A stretch of 64,000 bases of DNA from Aureimonas ureilytica (GTDB lineage Bacteria > Pseudomonadota > Alphaproteobacteria > Rhizobiales > Rhizobiaceae). How positions within the stretch are numbered: the first letter of the stretch is position 1; the number at the start of each line of letters is the position of its first letter. A program made the position numbers and the translations under genes. The DNA lies in contig NZ_LDQA01000022.1 of the NCBI RefSeq assembly GCF_001475935.1, positions 62,001-126,000 on the forward strand, written 5' to 3'. The notes below the pieces were generated by a model. That model was not told the origin of the DNA. It saw nothing but the letters and a program-made list of their open reading frames with translations, and searched no databases. Shown here one piece after another: positions 62,200 through 64,000 of the stretch.

Positions 62200-63276
62200 A
62201 TGCGTTCGCCCTTGCGCCTCGCCGGACCCACGCTCCTCTGTCTGTCCCTTCTGACAGGCGCGGCCCTCGCGCAATCCTCGCTCGGCATCGGCAATGCCGA
62301 GGTGACGGCGACGCCAAGCGGGCCCTTTGCCGGCCTCATGATGGAAATCCTGCGCATCCAGCGCGGCTTCTTCGTGGACTTGCGCCATGCGCTGGTCGCG
62401 ATCCGAGACGGGCAGGGCGGCTTCGGCTGGCTGGTCGGCCTGTCCTTCATCTATGGCATCTTCCACGCGGCCGGTCCGGGGCACGGAAAGGCCGTGATCT
62501 CGTCCTATATGCTGGCCAACGAGGTGGAGCTTCGGCGCGGTATCGCGCTGTCCTTCGCTTCGGCCTTGGCGCAGGCCTTGTCTGCCGCTGTGATCGTCCT
62601 GTTCGGATGGATGGTTTTGCGAGGCACCTCGCTGTCGATGACGCAAGCCGCCTTCGGTCTTGAGCTGATGTCCTATCTCGGCGTCGCCGCCATCGGCATC
62701 TGGCTGGTCCTGCGCAAGGGCCATGCCCTTCTGCGCCGTCTTCCCGCTGTGCCGCTCGTCTGGCGCGCGCCGCAAAGCGGACCGCAGGGTCTGGCCTTCG
62801 CGGGCGCGGGCACCTTCACCGACCGCACGCGAGGCGGGTCGAAGCTGCTGCCGCGCGCCTCCGGCGCCTATGGCTCGGATGTCTGCGACGACGCGGCGGG
62901 CGATGCGTGCGACTGCGGCCGGCCGCATATTCTCTCGGCCAGCGAACTCGGCGGCAAGGGGTTCTCCTGGCGCTCGGCCTTGGCGGCGGTGGTGGCCGTT
63001 GGCCTGCGACCCTGCTCGGGCGCGATCGTGGTTCTGACCTTCGCGCTCCTGAACGGACTCTACGGCTCGGGTCTTCTGTCGGTTTTCGCCATGGCCTTCG
63101 GCACCGCCATCACGGTATCCGCCCTGGCAGCCCTTGCGGTCGGCGCGAAGGATTTCGTGTTGCGGCTGAGTGAGGGCGCGTCGCGCCTTCGCCCCTTGCG
63201 CGCCCTTCTCGAACTCTCGGGCGCGCTGCTGCTCGTTTCGCTCGGCTTCGGCCTGTTCTTCGCTTCACTCGCCTGA
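62200..63276 (+). CDS. NicO/RcnA-type nickel/cobalt transporter
   Basis: 358-residue inner-membrane transporter: signal-like first segment (LLTGAALA), then about six membrane helices. Helix 1 contains IFHAAGPGHGKAVISSYM, the NicO motif with His and Gly-His; a cytoplasmic or periplasmic loop carries DVCDDAAGDACDCGRPH, a Cys/Asp/His cluster that may bind metal; LRPCSGAIVVLTFALLNG is the second family motif. ATG 62200 gives the normal N-terminus. Efflux or uptake of Ni/Co cannot be decided; no RcnR-type regulator is adjacent. Confidence 0.9.
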   Translation: MRSPLRLAGPTLLCLSLLTGAALAQSSLGIGNAEVTATPSGPFAGLMMEILRIQRGFFVDLRHALVAIRDGQGGFGWLVGLSFIYGIFHAAGPGHGKAVISSYMLANEVELRRGIALSFASALAQALSAAVIVLFGWMVLRGTSLSMTQAAFGLELMSYLGVAAIGIWLVLRKGHALLRRLPAVPLVWRAPQSGPQGLAFAGAGTFTDRTRGGSKLLPRASGAYGSDVCDDAAGDACDCGRPHILSASELGGKGFSWRSALAAVVAVGLRPCSGAIVVLTFALLNGLYGSGLLSVFAMAFGTAITVSALAALAVGAKDFVLRLSEGASRLRPLRALLELSGALLLVSLGFGLFFASLA

Positions 63277-63295
63277 GGCCGCTCAAGCTGCCACG

Positions 63296-64000
63296 TTAAC
63301 CGGCGGCGCGTGCGTCCCGGCGCTCGCGACACGCGGCCGCGAAAGCCTCGAAGATCGCGCGGGACGGTCCGTCCGTCTCCGCCCAATATTCCGGGTGCCA
63401 CTGGACACCGAGGGCGAAGCCGCGCGCCGAGGGAACGGACACCGCCTCGACGGTTCCATCCGCCGCCCGCGCCTCGACCGCGAGCCCGTCCGCCAGTCGG
63501 TCGATCGCTTGGCGATGCAGCGAATTGACGGGGAAGGGCTCATTCCCCACCAGAGCCGCCAGCCGGCCTCCCTCTTCCGGGCGGACCGGATGGCGCAATG
63601 CGAAGCGGCCGGCCTGCTCGGGATGCTCCGGCGCGCGATGATCCATCCGGCCTTCGCCATCTTGAATCTCGGTCGCGAGCGAACCGCCCAGCGCCACGTT
63701 CAACTCCTGATGCCCGCGGCAAATCGCCAGAAGCGGGACGCCAGTTTGGAGAGCGCGGTGGATCATGGTGAGGGACAGGCGATCCCGCTCCCGGTCGAAC
63801 GGCTCATGCGAGGTACTAGGCTCGACGCCATAAAGCGCGGGATGGACGTTGGAGGCCGAGCCGGTGACGAGTACGCCATCGATCCGCTCGAACAGGATGT
63901 CGAGATCACTCTCATCTAGCAGCGCCGGCACGATCACCGGCACCGCGCCCGCGACCTTGCGGATGGCGGCAAGATAGGTGCTGGGGCTCGCGTGCCAGTG
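63296..64000 (-). CDS. puuD: Gamma-glutamyl-gamma-aminobutyrate hydrolase (PuuD family), 5' end outside window
   Basis: The frame is open through the right edge of the window, so the first residues are missing; 234 residues are present. Class I glutamine amidotransferase fold with nucleophile Cys in LLAICRGHQELN, oxyanion region DGVLVTGSASNVHP, and His/Glu in GVQWHPEYWAETDG. It would release GABA from gamma-glutamyl-GABA in putrescine catabolism, which fits the nearby decarboxylase that makes putrescine (4 kb away). A related peptidase C26 role cannot be excluded. Confidence 0.9.
   Translation of the reverse strand, partial: HWHASPSTYLAAIRKVAGAVPVIVPALLDESDLDILFERIDGVLVTGSASNVHPALYGVEPSTSHEPFDRERDRLSLTMIHRALQTGVPLLAICRGHQELNVALGGSLATEIQDGEGRMDHRAPEHPEQAGRFALRHPVRPEEGGRLAALVGNEPFPVNSLHRQAIDRLADGLAVEARAADGTVEAVSVPSARGFALGVQWHPEYWAETDGPSRAIFEAFAAACRERRDARAAG

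Overview
This GC-rich 64 kb window is chromosomal DNA of an alphaproteobacterium, most likely of the order Hyphomicrobiales (Rhizobiales). The family cannot be fixed from sequence alone. The reasons are a sulfoquinovosidase carrying the Agrobacterium-type K-E-R-W-Y signature, a ChoX-like and BetC-like choline pair as in Sinorhizobium, a fused LplT-Aas protein, a tiny DUF1127 protein, an ornithine decarboxylase with a long structured leader, and a tandem glycine riboswitch. There is no rRNA, CRISPR array or intact mobile element; one tRNA gene is present.

Layout. 1-5346: the end of a sulfoquinovose (sulfolipid sugar) uptake and hydrolysis operon, with a convergent AraC regulator. 5525-10754: a TetR-controlled membrane-maintenance cluster (PspA-like, YiaAB, LplT-Aas) with three matching operator palindromes. 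10746-16738: a TriABC-like RND efflux operon with two lipoprotein adaptors and a divergent TetR. 16947-20425: a secreted triple-repeat protein, a LysR regulator, two RNA-modification enzymes (RsmC and RsuA types) and DUF1127. 20989-28542: a complete moxR/bat (aerotolerance) operon. 28829-30884: an OmpR/histidine-kinase pair. 30926-31597: decayed IS630 and serine-recombinase fragments beside tRNA-Arg(CCG). 31691-34595: an osmoprotectant ABC transporter (YehWXY type) without a binding protein. 34802-39091: a second RND pump. 39640-43830: ChoX-like binding protein, choline sulfatase, then a tandem glycine riboswitch in front of a D-amino-acid dehydrogenase gene. 43875-49737: a muramidase, OtsBA trehalose synthesis, KDPG aldolase, a lipoprotein esterase and small genes. 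50235-54110: a beta-barrel autotransporter-domain protein, a hydroxyacid dehydrogenase with a LacI regulator, and a MarR regulator. 54255-57255: creatininase, COG0523 metallochaperone GTPase and WD40 protein in one operon. 57396-64000: GNAT, ornithine/lysine decarboxylase with leader RNA, LysR, L,D-transpeptidase, a DUF1007/NicO nickel-cobalt pair, and the 3' part of a PuuD-type hydrolase.

Together the genes suggest a plant- or surface-associated bacterium. It would use sulfolipid and choline-O-sulfate, make or import osmoprotectants (trehalose, betaine or choline), and invest in envelope maintenance and efflux. Functions are inferred from motifs read by eye; no database search was run. Start codons were moved inward from the longest reading frame where a ribosome-binding site, signal peptide or family N-terminus argued for it.
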